Below, in pieces: positions 56,939 to 64,000 of a DNA stretch of 64,000 bases. The notes beneath the pieces were generated by a model. It was not told the DNA's origin and searched no databases. It worked only from the letters and a program-made list of their open reading frames with translations. Numbering within the stretch: position 1 is the first letter of the stretch; every line of letters starts with the position of its first letter. The position numbers and the translations under genes were made by a program. Origin of the DNA: Histidinibacterium lentulum (lineage in GTDB: Bacteria; Pseudomonadota; Alphaproteobacteria; Rhodobacterales; Rhodobacteraceae); NCBI RefSeq assembly GCF_003789055.1, contig NZ_ML119081.1, positions 310,001 through 374,000 of the forward strand, given 5' to 3'.

Positions 56939-57835
56939 ATGACCCGCTCCGCCCCCGACATCCTCTGCATCGGCTCCGTGCTCTGGGACGTGATCGGCCG
57001 CTCGCCCGCCTCCATGCGGATCGGCTCCGACGTCCCTGGCCGCATCGTCCGCCTGCCTGGCGGCGTCGCGCTCAACGTGGCGATGACCCTGGCCCGACTC
57101 GGCCTGAGCCCCGCGCTCCTCTCGGTCCTCGGCCGCGACGCGGCGGGGGACGAGCTCATGCAGGAGGCCGGCGCGCTCGGCATCGAGACCGGCTTCATCT
57201 ACCGCTCCGATGACCTGCCGACCGACGCCTACATGGCGATCGAGGGGGCGGGCGGCCTCGTGGCCGCCATTGCCGACGCCCATTCGCTCGAGCGGGCCGG
57301 GGCCCGCATCCTCGCGCCGCTCTCGGACGGCCGCCTCGGCACGCCCGAGGCCCCCTGGGCGGGGCCGGTTGTCCTCGACGGCAACCTCACGGAGGCGCTC
57401 CTGCGCGAGATCGCGGCCTCTCCGCTCTTCGCCCGCGCGGACCTGCGCGTGGCCCCCGCTTCCCCGGGCAAGGCCACGCGGCTCCAGGCGCTCATGGGCC
57501 ATCCCTCGGCCACGCTCTACGTCAACCTCGAAGAGGCCGGCTCTCTCGCCCTGACCCCCTTCGACACCGCCGCAGAGGCCGCCCGGGCGCTTGTCGCGCG
57601 CGGCGTCGCGCGGGTCCTCGTGACCGACGGCGGCCGCCCGGCGGCCCTCGCCACGCCGGGGCTCTGCCTCGAGCGGACCCCGCCCGAGGTGCTCGTCGCA
57701 CGCGTCACCGGCGCGGGCGACACCTTCATGGCCGCCCATGTCGTCGCCGACCTGGCGGGCGCGGACCCGGCCGCCTCCCTCGAGGCCGCCCTCCTCGCCG
57801 CCGCCGCCCATGTCTCCGGAGACCGCGATCCATGA
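56939..57835 (+). CDS. psuK: PfkB family carbohydrate kinase, likely pseudouridine kinase
   Basis: 298-residue PfkB-type kinase. The N-terminal ILCIGSVLWDVIGRSPASMR, GGVALNVAMTLARLGLSPAL near residue 42 and VTGAGDTFMAAHVVADLAG near 258 (catalytic aspartate in GAGD) are family motifs. The four-base overlap with psuG makes pseudouridine the likely substrate: the kinase forms pseudouridine-5'-phosphate. The sequence alone would not separate it from ribokinase-like relatives. Confidence 0.92.
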   Translation: MTRSAPDILCIGSVLWDVIGRSPASMRIGSDVPGRIVRLPGGVALNVAMTLARLGLSPALLSVLGRDAAGDELMQEAGALGIETGFIYRSDDLPTDAYMAIEGAGGLVAAIADAHSLERAGARILAPLSDGRLGTPEAPWAGPVVLDGNLTEALLREIAASPLFARADLRVAPASPGKATRLQALMGHPSATLYVNLEEAGSLALTPFDTAAEAARALVARGVARVLVTDGGRPAALATPGLCLERTPPEVLVARVTGAGDTFMAAHVVADLAGADPAASLEAALLAAAAHVSGDRDP

Positions 57836-58758
57836 CCCTGCCCCTCACGCCCAGCCCCGAGGTCGCCCGCGCCCTGGCGGAGGGCGCGCCGCTCGTGGCG
57901 CTCGAAAGCACGATCATCACCCACGGAATGCCCTGGCCGCAGAACCTCGAGACCGCCCGCGCCGCCGAGGACGCGGTCCGCGCCGCGGGTGCCGTGCCCG
58001 CGACCATGGCGGTGATCGAGGGCCGCATCCGGGTCGGTCTCGACGCCGAGACGCTGGAAGGCTTCGCCCGCTCGACGGACGTGGCCAAGCTCAGCCGCGC
58101 CGACTTCGCCGCCTGCCTCGCCCGCGGCGGCAGCGGCGCGACCACCGTCTCCGCCACGATGATCGCGGCCCGTGCGGCGGGCATCGCCGTCTTCGCCACG
58201 GGGGGCATCGGCGGGGTCCACCGGGGCGCGGAGACGAGCTTCGACATCTCCGCCGACCTTCAGGAACTGGCGCAGACCCCGGTGACCGTGGTGGCCGCCG
58301 GCGCCAAGGCCATCCTCGACCTGCCCAAGACCTACGAGGTGCTGGAAACGCTCGGCGTGCCGGTGATCGCCTACCGCTCGGACCGTCTGCCCGCCTTCTG
58401 GTCCCGCGACAGCGGCCTTCCCGCGCCGCTGCGGATGGACGACCCGGCGGAGATCGCTCGCGCCCATGCGATGCGCGCCACGCTCGGCCTGCCCGGCGGG
58501 CAGCTCGTGACGAACCCGATCCCCGAGGCCGACGAGATCCCCTCAGACGACCTCGCGCCCGCGATCACCATGGCCCTCGCCGAGGCAGAAGCGCGGGGCA
58601 TCGCCGCCAAGGCCGTGACCCCCTTCCTGCTCGACCGCATCTTCCACATGACGGACGGGCGGTCGCTGACCGCCAACATCGCCCTGGTGCTGAACAATGC
58701 GCGCCTCGCCGCGGCGATCGCCCGGGAATTGGGCGCGTCTTCCGCGGCGGAGCCATAA
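57832..58758 (+). CDS. psuG: Pseudouridine-5'-phosphate glycosidase
   Basis: 308-residue PsuG, which cleaves the C-C glycosidic bond of pseudouridine-5'-phosphate to uracil and ribose-5-phosphate. VALESTIITHGMPWPQNLET near residue 20, IRVGLDAETLEGFARS, KLSRADFAACLARGGSGATT near 88 and FATGGIGGVHRGAETSFDIS near 120 are diagnostic. The lysine in CKAILDLPKT-type sequence (here AGAKAILDLPKTYEV) is the catalytic one. ATGA overlap with psuK. Confidence 0.97.
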   Translation: MTLPLTPSPEVARALAEGAPLVALESTIITHGMPWPQNLETARAAEDAVRAAGAVPATMAVIEGRIRVGLDAETLEGFARSTDVAKLSRADFAACLARGGSGATTVSATMIAARAAGIAVFATGGIGGVHRGAETSFDISADLQELAQTPVTVVAAGAKAILDLPKTYEVLETLGVPVIAYRSDRLPAFWSRDSGLPAPLRMDDPAEIARAHAMRATLGLPGGQLVTNPIPEADEIPSDDLAPAITMALAEAEARGIAAKAVTPFLLDRIFHMTDGRSLTANIALVLNNARLAAAIARELGASSAAEP

Positions 58759-58834
58759 TCGGCGCCCGCGCCGTTGTGCCGGCCCCGACCCCGTCATAGA
58801 TACCCCGAAACGAGCTGCATGTGATGCCCCGGCC

Positions 58835-59629
58835 TTGACCACGCCCTCCCCCGAACTCCCCCAGGGCCGCACGCGCCTGCGCCTGTTCGCGCGTGTCCTG
58901 GCGGGTCTGCGCAACTCGTTCCTGACGGGCATCGTGGTGATCGCGCCCGTGGGTCTCACGGTCTGGCTGATCTGGACCGTGGTGGGCTGGGTCGACGGCT
59001 TCGTCTGGCCCTTCATCCCCGAGCCCTACCTGCCGAACAACCTCCTGAACCGGATTCTCGGGCTCGAGGGCGAGGACCGGATCGAGGTCAATGTCCGCGG
59101 TCTCGGCGTGGTGGTCTTTCTCGTCTTCACCGTGCTCGTGGGCTGGGTCGCCAAGGGCATCATCGGCCGCAGCTTCATCGCCGTGGGCGAGAACCTCGTG
59201 GGCCGCCTTCCGGTGGTCCGCTCGGTCTACAACGGGGTGAAGCAGATCGCCGAAACGATCTTCGCCCAGACCGAAACCAGCTTCGAGAAGGCCTGCCTTG
59301 TCGAGTATCCGCGCAAGGGCATCTGGGCCGTGGGCTTCATCTCCACGCAGACCCGCGGAGAGGTCCGCGAAAAGGGACACGGCGCGGACATGCTGTCGGT
59401 CTTCGTGCCCACGACGCCGAACCCGACCTCGGGCTTCCTGCTGTTCTTCCCCAAGGAGGACGTGATCGAGCTCGACATGACGATCGAGGACGCCGCCAAG
59501 CTGGTGATCTCCGCCGGTCTCGTCCATCCCGGCGAAAAGGACACCATGCCCGAGGTGCTCGAACACGAGGCCGAGCGTCTCGCCCACAAGGCCCGTGAGG
59601 CCCACCGGCGCGAGAACGAGGACGCCTGA
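58835..59629 (+). CDS. DUF502 family membrane protein
   Basis: 264-residue inner-membrane protein of the DUF502 family. RLRLFARVLAGLRNSFLTGI leads into span 1 (IVVIAPVGLTVWLIWTVVGW); span 2 is VVVFLVFTVLVGWVAKGIIG. IPVVRSVYNGVKQ-type sequence (LPVVRSVYNGVKQIAETIFA) and GFISTQTRGEVRE follow, and the C-terminal part is soluble. TTG at 58835 is the only start in frame that gives a normal N-terminus. Function unknown. It stops close to the decayed LysE frame. Confidence 0.88.
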   Translation: MTTPSPELPQGRTRLRLFARVLAGLRNSFLTGIVVIAPVGLTVWLIWTVVGWVDGFVWPFIPEPYLPNNLLNRILGLEGEDRIEVNVRGLGVVVFLVFTVLVGWVAKGIIGRSFIAVGENLVGRLPVVRSVYNGVKQIAETIFAQTETSFEKACLVEYPRKGIWAVGFISTQTRGEVREKGHGADMLSVFVPTTPNPTSGFLLFFPKEDVIELDMTIEDAAKLVISAGLVHPGEKDTMPEVLEHEAERLAHKAREAHRRENEDA

Positions 59630-59640
59630 GCCCGACGACC

Positions 59641-60187
59641 GCCGCGGGCCTTGCCGGGTTCCTGACCGGCCTGTCGCTCATCGTCGCCTTCGGGCCGCAG
59701 AACGCCGTCCTGCTGCGCCGGGGGAGGACCGGCGCCCATGACTGGCAGCTCTGCCTCTTCTGCACGCTCTTTGACGCGCTGCTGAGCGCCGCGGGGGTGG
59801 CCGGCTTCGGCGCGCTGGCCGCGGCCCTGCCCGTCCGCGATCCTCACCTCGGCGGCGCGGCGCTTCTTGCGGCCCACGGTGTCCTGCGGCTGAGCGCGGC
59901 GCACCGCGGGCACTACGCAAGCGGCGCTGTCCTCGCTCAATCCCCATGTCTATCTCTACACGATGGGGCTGATCGGCACCCTCGCCACGGCCCTCGCAAC
60001 CGGCGCAGAACGCACCGCCTTCGGCGCCGGCGCGGCCCTGGCCCCGGCGCTCTTCTTCGTCGGTACAGGCCACGGCGCGCGGCTCCTCGCGCCGGTCATG
60101 ACCTCCCCCCGCGCCAGGGGGCTCCGCGACGCCGGGATCGGCGTCACCATGCCGGCCCTCGCCGCCGGCCTCGTGCTCGCGCTCTGA
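59641..60187 (+). pseudogene. LysE/ArgO exporter, frameshifted and lacking a start
   Basis: The first part, in one frame, reads GFLTGLSLIVAFGPQNAVLL and later LFDALLSAAGVAGFGALAAA, clearly LysE family (amino-acid exporters). The second part, in another frame from about 59912, reads AALSSLNPHVYLYTMGLIG and FFVGTGHGARLLAPVM, also LysE. A segment of perhaps 15-20 residues is missing at the junction, and no ATG, GTG or TTG precedes GFLTGL in frame. Both facts argue for a decayed gene. Sequencing error could explain the frameshift but not the missing start. Confidence 0.85.
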
Positions 60188-60209
60188 CCTGCCGCGGCAC
60201 GCCCCTTCC

Positions 60210-60240
60210 TCATCTGGCCGGAAATACTCCCTTCGGGCGC
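60210..60240. repeat. Dispersed intergenic element, copy C (inverted)
   Basis: Reverse-strand copy of GAGTATTTCCGGCCAGATGA (60210-60229), followed outward by CCGAAGGGAG as in copy B. It lies between the LysE remnant and the convergent patatin gene. Confidence 0.85.
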
Positions 60241-60267
60241 CCGGTCCGCACCCGGCGCGCCGCCGCT

Positions 60268-61302
60268 TCAGCCGAACATCGCCTGAAGATCGACCGTTCC
60301 CCGCGCCCCGATGTCATCCCAGTGGGTCTCGAGGAACGCCGCCGCCCCCGCGCGCCCCGCCGCCTTGAGGCGGGCGAGCACCACCGGGTTCGGCACGATC
60401 TTCGTCGCCACGCTGAGCCGGTTCATCAGCCCGTCGTCGGCAATCATGTGCACCAGAACGTCCTTCATCGCGCCTTCGGGCATCCGCCCTCCCGCGATCA
60501 GCCGCTTCACGAAATTGATCGCGCGCAGGTCGCGCAGCAGCGAGGAGTTGAAGCTGATCTCGTTGATCCGGTTCTGGATCGCCTGCGGGTCCCGCGGCAG
60601 CGCCTCGCGGTAGAGCGGGTTGATGTTCACCACCAGCAGGTCGTCGGGCAGATGCGGCGCGTAGAGCGGAAAGAGCGCGGGATTGCCGGTGTAACCGCCG
60701 TCCCAGTAGGCCTCGCCGTCGATCTCCACCGCCTGGAACAGGGTGGGCAGGCAGGCCGAGGCGAGAATCGCGGGCGTCGAGATTTCCGCTCCCGTGAAGA
60801 CCCGAACCTTGCCCGAGCGCACGTTGGTGGCGCAGACATGCAGCTCCGGCCCCCCCGCGCCGCAGACGGCGTCGTAGTCGAACCGCTCCACGATCCGCTC
60901 CAGCGGATTGCGCACGAGTGGCCCGTAGGCATAGGGCGACATCATCCGCATGATCCCGTCGGCCACCTGCCAGCCGGGGCTGTATTCCAGCGCCTTGGCC
61001 ATGGCCGGCGCCGAAGGTCCCAGGGCGGCGAGCCAGTCCGAGAGGGCGGGATCGTTCACTGCGCCCACCTGGCTCCAGAGCCAGTCCAGCTCGGCCTTCG
61101 CGCCCTCGCGGCCGCCGTGAATCATGCCGGCCTTGAGCGCCGCGGCGTTCAGCGCCCCGGCCGAGGTGCCGGATATCGCCGCGATCTCCAGCCGCTCCTC
61201 TTCCAGAAGCCGGTCGAGCACGCCCCAGGTAAAGGCGCCGTGGGCGCCTCCGCCCTGAAGCGCGAGGTTGATCCGCTTGGTCCCGGTGCCCGCGTCCTTC
61301 AT
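60268..61302 (-). CDS. Patatin-like phospholipase next to bdhA
   Basis: 344-residue patatin-like serine lipase. The oxyanion loop is ALQGGGAHGAFTWGVLDRLL near residue 15, the nucleophile motif is ISGTSAGALNAAAL near 43 (GTSAG), and the catalytic aspartate is in YWDGGYTGNPAL near 195. Length and the C-terminal domain fit the RssA/patatin group found beside bdhA in many alphaproteobacteria. A role in polyhydroxybutyrate or lipid turnover is inferred from the neighbour. Start ATG 61302 lies one base from the bdhA stop. Confidence 0.92.
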   Translation of the reverse strand: MKDAGTGTKRINLALQGGGAHGAFTWGVLDRLLEEERLEIAAISGTSAGALNAAALKAGMIHGGREGAKAELDWLWSQVGAVNDPALSDWLAALGPSAPAMAKALEYSPGWQVADGIMRMMSPYAYGPLVRNPLERIVERFDYDAVCGAGGPELHVCATNVRSGKVRVFTGAEISTPAILASACLPTLFQAVEIDGEAYWDGGYTGNPALFPLYAPHLPDDLLVVNINPLYREALPRDPQAIQNRINEISFNSSLLRDLRAINFVKRLIAGGRMPEGAMKDVLVHMIADDGLMNRLSVATKIVPNPVVLARLKAAGRAGAAAFLETHWDDIGARGTVDLQAMFG

Positions 61303-61303
61303 G

Positions 61304-62077
61304 TCACTTCGCGGTCCAGCCGCCGTCCATGGACAGCGTCGTGCCGGTGATCTGCGCGGCATGGTCCGAACACAGGAACACCGCGGTGCCGCCCAGCTGC
61401 TCGAGCGTGGCGAAGTCCTTCGACGGCTGCCGCTCGAGGATCACCTGCCGGATCGCCTGCTCCCGGTCGAGCCCGTACTGCGCCATCGTGTCGGGGATCT
61501 GCGCCTCCACCAGCGGCGTCAGCACGTATCCGGGGCAGAGCGCGTTGCAGGTGATCGGCTCCTCCGCCGTCTCGAGCGCGGTCACCTTGGTGAGCCCCAC
61601 CACGCCATGCTTGGCCGCCACATAGGCCGATTTGTAGGGCGAGGCCCGGAGCCCGTGCGCCGAGGAGACGTTGATGATCCGCCCCCAGCCCGCCGCGCGC
61701 ATCATCGGCAGGGCCACGGCGGTGGTATGGAACACCGAGCTCAGCATGATCGCGAGGATCGCGTCCCATTTCTCCACCGGAAACTCGGGGATCGGCGCCA
61801 CCTGCTGGATGCCTGCGTTGTTCACGAGGATGTCGCAGGCGCCCGCCTCCTCGATCAGCCCGCGCGCCTCGGCGCCCTTCGAGAGATCTGCGCGGATGTA
61901 GCGGACGGCGACGCCGAACTCCGCCCCCAGCTCGCGGGCGAGGGCGTGATCCTCGTCGCGGTCGGTATACGAGTTCAGCACCACGTCGGCCCCCGCCCCG
62001 GCCAGGGCCCGTGCGATCCCGAGGCCGATCCCCGAATTCGATCCGGTGATGACGGCGGTCTTTCCCTTGAGGTTCAT
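61304..62077 (-). CDS. bdhA: 3-hydroxybutyrate dehydrogenase
   Basis: 257-residue short-chain dehydrogenase converting 3-hydroxybutyrate to acetoacetate with NAD. The Rossmann motif is TGSNSGIGLGIARALAGAGA, NNAGIQQVAPIPEFPVEKWD fits BDH, and the catalytic site is INVSSAHGLRASPYKSAYVAAKHG (Ser, Tyr, Lys). NALCPGYVLTPLVEAQIPDT and LFLCSD-type sequence (AVFLCSDHAAQITG) are BDH-like. The ATG at 62077 gives MNLKGKTAVITG. Confidence 0.93.
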   Translation of the reverse strand: MNLKGKTAVITGSNSGIGLGIARALAGAGADVVLNSYTDRDEDHALARELGAEFGVAVRYIRADLSKGAEARGLIEEAGACDILVNNAGIQQVAPIPEFPVEKWDAILAIMLSSVFHTTAVALPMMRAAGWGRIINVSSAHGLRASPYKSAYVAAKHGVVGLTKVTALETAEEPITCNALCPGYVLTPLVEAQIPDTMAQYGLDREQAIRQVILERQPSKDFATLEQLGGTAVFLCSDHAAQITGTTLSMDGGWTAK

Positions 62078-62227
62078 GTCGCGTGTCCTTTGGTCCCCGT
62101 TTCCCGCGCAGCATAGATGCTGCGTCCGCGAAATGAAGGGCCGAACGCCCGGCGCGACGCGCCCGCGCCCGACGCGGCACCGGCCGGGCCGTGATGCGTC
62201 CAACATAACCTCGCCGCCCGCCCGACC

Positions 62228-62255
62228 AAAAAAAACGCCCGCACAAGGCGGGCGT
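62228..62255 (-). terminator. Intrinsic terminator on the minus strand (ACGCCCGC stem, T8)
   Basis: Read on the minus strand: ACGCCCGC-CTTGT-GCGGGCGT followed by eight T residues. A textbook terminator, yet it lies upstream of bdhA, so it must end an RNA transcribed from the 62260-62410 interval. Confidence 0.92.
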
Positions 62256-62400
62256 TAAGTTATTGAGGCAGGTTTCATACAGGCAAGAAACCTATCGAGC
62301 AGTACCGCCTGTATAAGCAATCCGGCGCCCGAGGCCAAGCTAAAAGTTTGATAAGGCGGGCGGACACCCTTAGGCTCCCGACAAAACAGCCAGAGCAGCA
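62228..62400 (-). ncRNA. Candidate structured small RNA with pseudoknot potential
   Basis: The minus strand between the start of the solute-binding gene and the bdhA promoter is AT-richer than its surroundings and ends in a strong terminator. Two perfect stems are possible: AGGTTTC/GAAACCT (62270-62276 with 62287-62293) and ATACAGGC/GCCTGTAT (62277-62284 with 62307-62314). The second arm sits in the loop of the first, so they form an H-type pseudoknot or compete as alternative folds. No protein in the region is convincing. A short hydrophobic open frame exists on this strand and is the main alternative. The 5' end is estimated. Confidence 0.55.
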
Positions 62401-62417
62401 GGGGGAGACCCGAGCCG

Positions 62418-64000
62418 ATGACCATGAAACCGATCCCGCGCCTTGCCGGCGCCGCCACCCTCGCGCTCGCCACCTTGCTCGGCGCCCAGGCCGTGGCGGA
62501 GCCCGCCCACGGCATAGCTATGTACGGCGAGCCCGCCCTCCCCCCAGATTTTGAGGCCATGCCCTATGTGAACCCGGATGCCCCCGTCGGCGGCCGCATC
62601 GTGGAGGCCAATGTGGGCACCTTCGATTCGCTCAATCCCTACATCCGCAAGGGAAACGTGCCCTGGCAGATCCGCTTTCACCTCAACGAGACCCTGATGG
62701 CACGCTCGCTCGACGAGCCCTTCACGCTCTACGGGCTTCTCGCGGAAACCGTCGAGACCGGCCCGAATCGCGAATGGGTGGAGTTCACCCTCCGCCCCGA
62801 GGCGCGATTCTCCGACGGCGACCCGGTGACGGTCGAGGACGTGATCTGGTCCTTCGAGACCCTGGGCACCGAGGGCAATCCCCGCTACGCCTCGCTCTGG
62901 ACCGCGATCGAGCGCATCGAGCAGACCGGGCCCCGCGCCGTCCGCATCACCTTCAACACCGACAACCGCGAGCTTGCGCTGATCGCAGGCATGCGCCCGA
63001 TCCTGAAGAAGGCCCAGTGGGAGGGGATCGACTTCGCCGAGGAAGGCGACAGCCTCGTGCCAATCGGCTCCGCGCCCTACGTGATCGGCGACTACGAACT
63101 CGGCCGCTACGTGTCCTTCCGGCGGGACCCGGACTACTGGGGCTGGGGCATCGTGCCGTTCCGCGCCGGTACCTACAACATCGACGAATACCGGCTCGAA
63201 TTCTTCGGCGACGAGACCGCCGCCTTCGAGGCCTTCAAGGCCGGCATCGTCACCACCCAGCGCGAGTTCAACGTGGGCCGCTGGGACAGCCAGTACGACT
63301 TCCCCGCCGTCCAGCAGGGCGAGATCGTCAAGTCGATCATCCCCCATGCCCGCCCCTCCGGCATGACCGGCTTCGTGATGAACACGCGCAATCCGCTCTT
63401 CGCCGACTGGCGGGTGCGCGACGCGATGATCCATGCCTTCAACTTCGAGTTCATCAACGAGACCATGACCGGCGGCGCCCAGCCCCGCATCACCTCCTAC
63501 TTCTCGAACTCTCCCCTCGGGATGGAGCCCGGCACCCCCGCCACGGGCCGCGTGCTCGAATTCCTCGAGGCGTACGACGACCTGCCCCCGGGCGCGATCG
63601 AGGGCTATGCCCTGCCGGTGGGCGACGGCAGCGAGCGCAACCGCGCCAACATCGCCGCCGCCCTCGACCTCTTCGAGGCCGCCGGCTGGACCGTCGAGAA
63701 CGGCGTGCTCAGGAATGCCGAGGGCGAGGATTTCACCTTCGAGATCCTGCTCGAGACCGGCAGCTCCGAGAACCAGGCGATCATCGACATGTATGTCCAG
63801 ACCCTGGCGCGGGTGGGGATCTTTCCCACGGTCCAGCTCGTCGACAGCGCCCAGTACAAGGAACGCACCGACGCCTACGACTTCGACATGACATGGTTCC
63901 GCCGCGCCCTCTCGCTCAGCCCGGGCACGGAACAGTACCTCTACTGGGGCTCCGCCCAGGCCCAGGTCCCCGGCGGGCGCAACCTGATGGGCGTGGAAAG
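62418..64000 (+). CDS. Extracellular solute-binding protein, family 5 (YejA-like), cut by window edge
   Basis: N-terminal 527 residues of a peptide/oligopeptide ABC-transporter binding protein. Signal peptide TMKPIPRLAGAATLALATLL ends near residue 28 (AVAEPAHG). Family 5 motifs are YVNPDAPVGGRIVEANVGTF, FTLRPEARFSDGDPVTVEDV near 130, GSAPYVIGDYELGRYVSFRR near 217 and YWGWGIVPFRAGTYNIDEYR. HGIAMYGEPALPPDF and the VNPDAP block are typical of YejA/microcin C-type proteins. Two ATGs (62418, 62424) are possible after GGGGGAG; the first has the better spacing. The permease and ATPase genes should follow beyond the window. Confidence 0.93.
   Translation, partial: MTMKPIPRLAGAATLALATLLGAQAVAEPAHGIAMYGEPALPPDFEAMPYVNPDAPVGGRIVEANVGTFDSLNPYIRKGNVPWQIRFHLNETLMARSLDEPFTLYGLLAETVETGPNREWVEFTLRPEARFSDGDPVTVEDVIWSFETLGTEGNPRYASLWTAIERIEQTGPRAVRITFNTDNRELALIAGMRPILKKAQWEGIDFAEEGDSLVPIGSAPYVIGDYELGRYVSFRRDPDYWGWGIVPFRAGTYNIDEYRLEFFGDETAAFEAFKAGIVTTQREFNVGRWDSQYDFPAVQQGEIVKSIIPHARPSGMTGFVMNTRNPLFADWRVRDAMIHAFNFEFINETMTGGAQPRITSYFSNSPLGMEPGTPATGRVLEFLEAYDDLPPGAIEGYALPVGDGSERNRANIAAALDLFEAAGWTVENGVLRNAEGEDFTFEILLETGSSENQAIIDMYVQTLARVGIFPTVQLVDSAQYKERTDAYDFDMTWFRRALSLSPGTEQYLYWGSAQAQVPGGRNLMGVE

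Noticed and set aside
62255-62560. A 101-codon minus-strand frame overlapping the transporter start
   Set aside because: Overlaps the signal peptide of the solute-binding gene and ends on the terminator stem; kept only as an alternative to the RNA candidate.

Overview
The window is about 64 kb of very GC-rich DNA with genes packed on both strands, many of them overlapping by 1-4 bases (ATGA, GTGA and TGATG junctions). It looks like chromosome from an alphaproteobacterium of the Rhodobacteraceae (Rhodobacter/Roseobacter group). The reasons are a SUF operon headed by an IscR with a single cysteine, a GTTC-N7-GTTC LexA box upstream of uvrA, a PurL of the PurSQL type, a bolA-Grx4 pair, and many families typical of that group (YIP1, DUF1127, DUF2189, DUF502, DUF924, DUF455). 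I see no tRNA, rRNA, CRISPR array, transposase or prophage. Both edges cut a gene: sufS at the left and a family 5 peptide-binding protein at the right.

Layout. 1-8842 (minus strand): an Fe-S assembly operon, iscR - cysteine desulfurase - sufB - FkbM methyltransferase - class I methyltransferase - sufC - sufD - two YIP1-like membrane proteins - sufS. An Irr/ICE-like palindrome lies upstream of iscR. 9049-12032 (plus): hydrolase, three small proteins of unknown function, and a protein carrying one degenerate and one intact HD domain. 12042-13764 (minus): murI and an acyltransferase. 13924-15345: a LysR regulator, a probable small RNA with a strong terminator, and a PAS-domain remnant. 15346-18439 (plus): purL, bolA, a small membrane protein with no standard start codon, and grxD. 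18500-21694: zapA with a coiled-coil partner, divergent from transketolase. 21793-25141: DoxX, a 47-residue membrane peptide ahead of gap, a CYP152-type P450 and a DUF1127 protein. 25224-29283: two cell-wall enzymes, a hydrolase, coaD, a CBS-domain protein and a small membrane protein. 29274-33550: LysR divergent from mmsA, then a GCS2-type ligase. 33680-42015: uvrA, an MFS carrier, two small envelope genes and a large von Willebrand protein with eight near-identical repeats. 42195-52365 (minus): lpdA, a diguanylate cyclase, DUF924, an MFS carrier, queA and a YhdP-like giant. 52452-64000: bcp, DUF455, an M23 peptidase with a bactofilin, DUF2189, psuKG, DUF502, a decayed LysE exporter, a patatin and bdhA, a structured RNA candidate, and the partial solute-binding protein.

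How the genes work together. Fe-S metabolism is the strongest theme: SUF biogenesis at the left edge, with the BolA/CGFS-glutaredoxin pair about 9 kb away. Cell-envelope functions recur: MurI, an L,D-transpeptidase next to an extensin-like LAS fold, ZapA, M23 with bactofilin, YhdP and the repeat-rich von Willebrand protein. Central carbon genes (tkt, gap, mmsA, lpdA, bdhA) are scattered among them.

The features least explained by standard annotation are: a second ICE-like palindrome in an AT-rich, rare-codon patch inside the cysteine desulfurase gene; two candidate small RNAs, one able to form a pseudoknot; a dispersed intergenic element with three exact copies; a pair of hairpins related by compensatory changes; the eight-repeat von Willebrand protein; and the ATC-start candidate.
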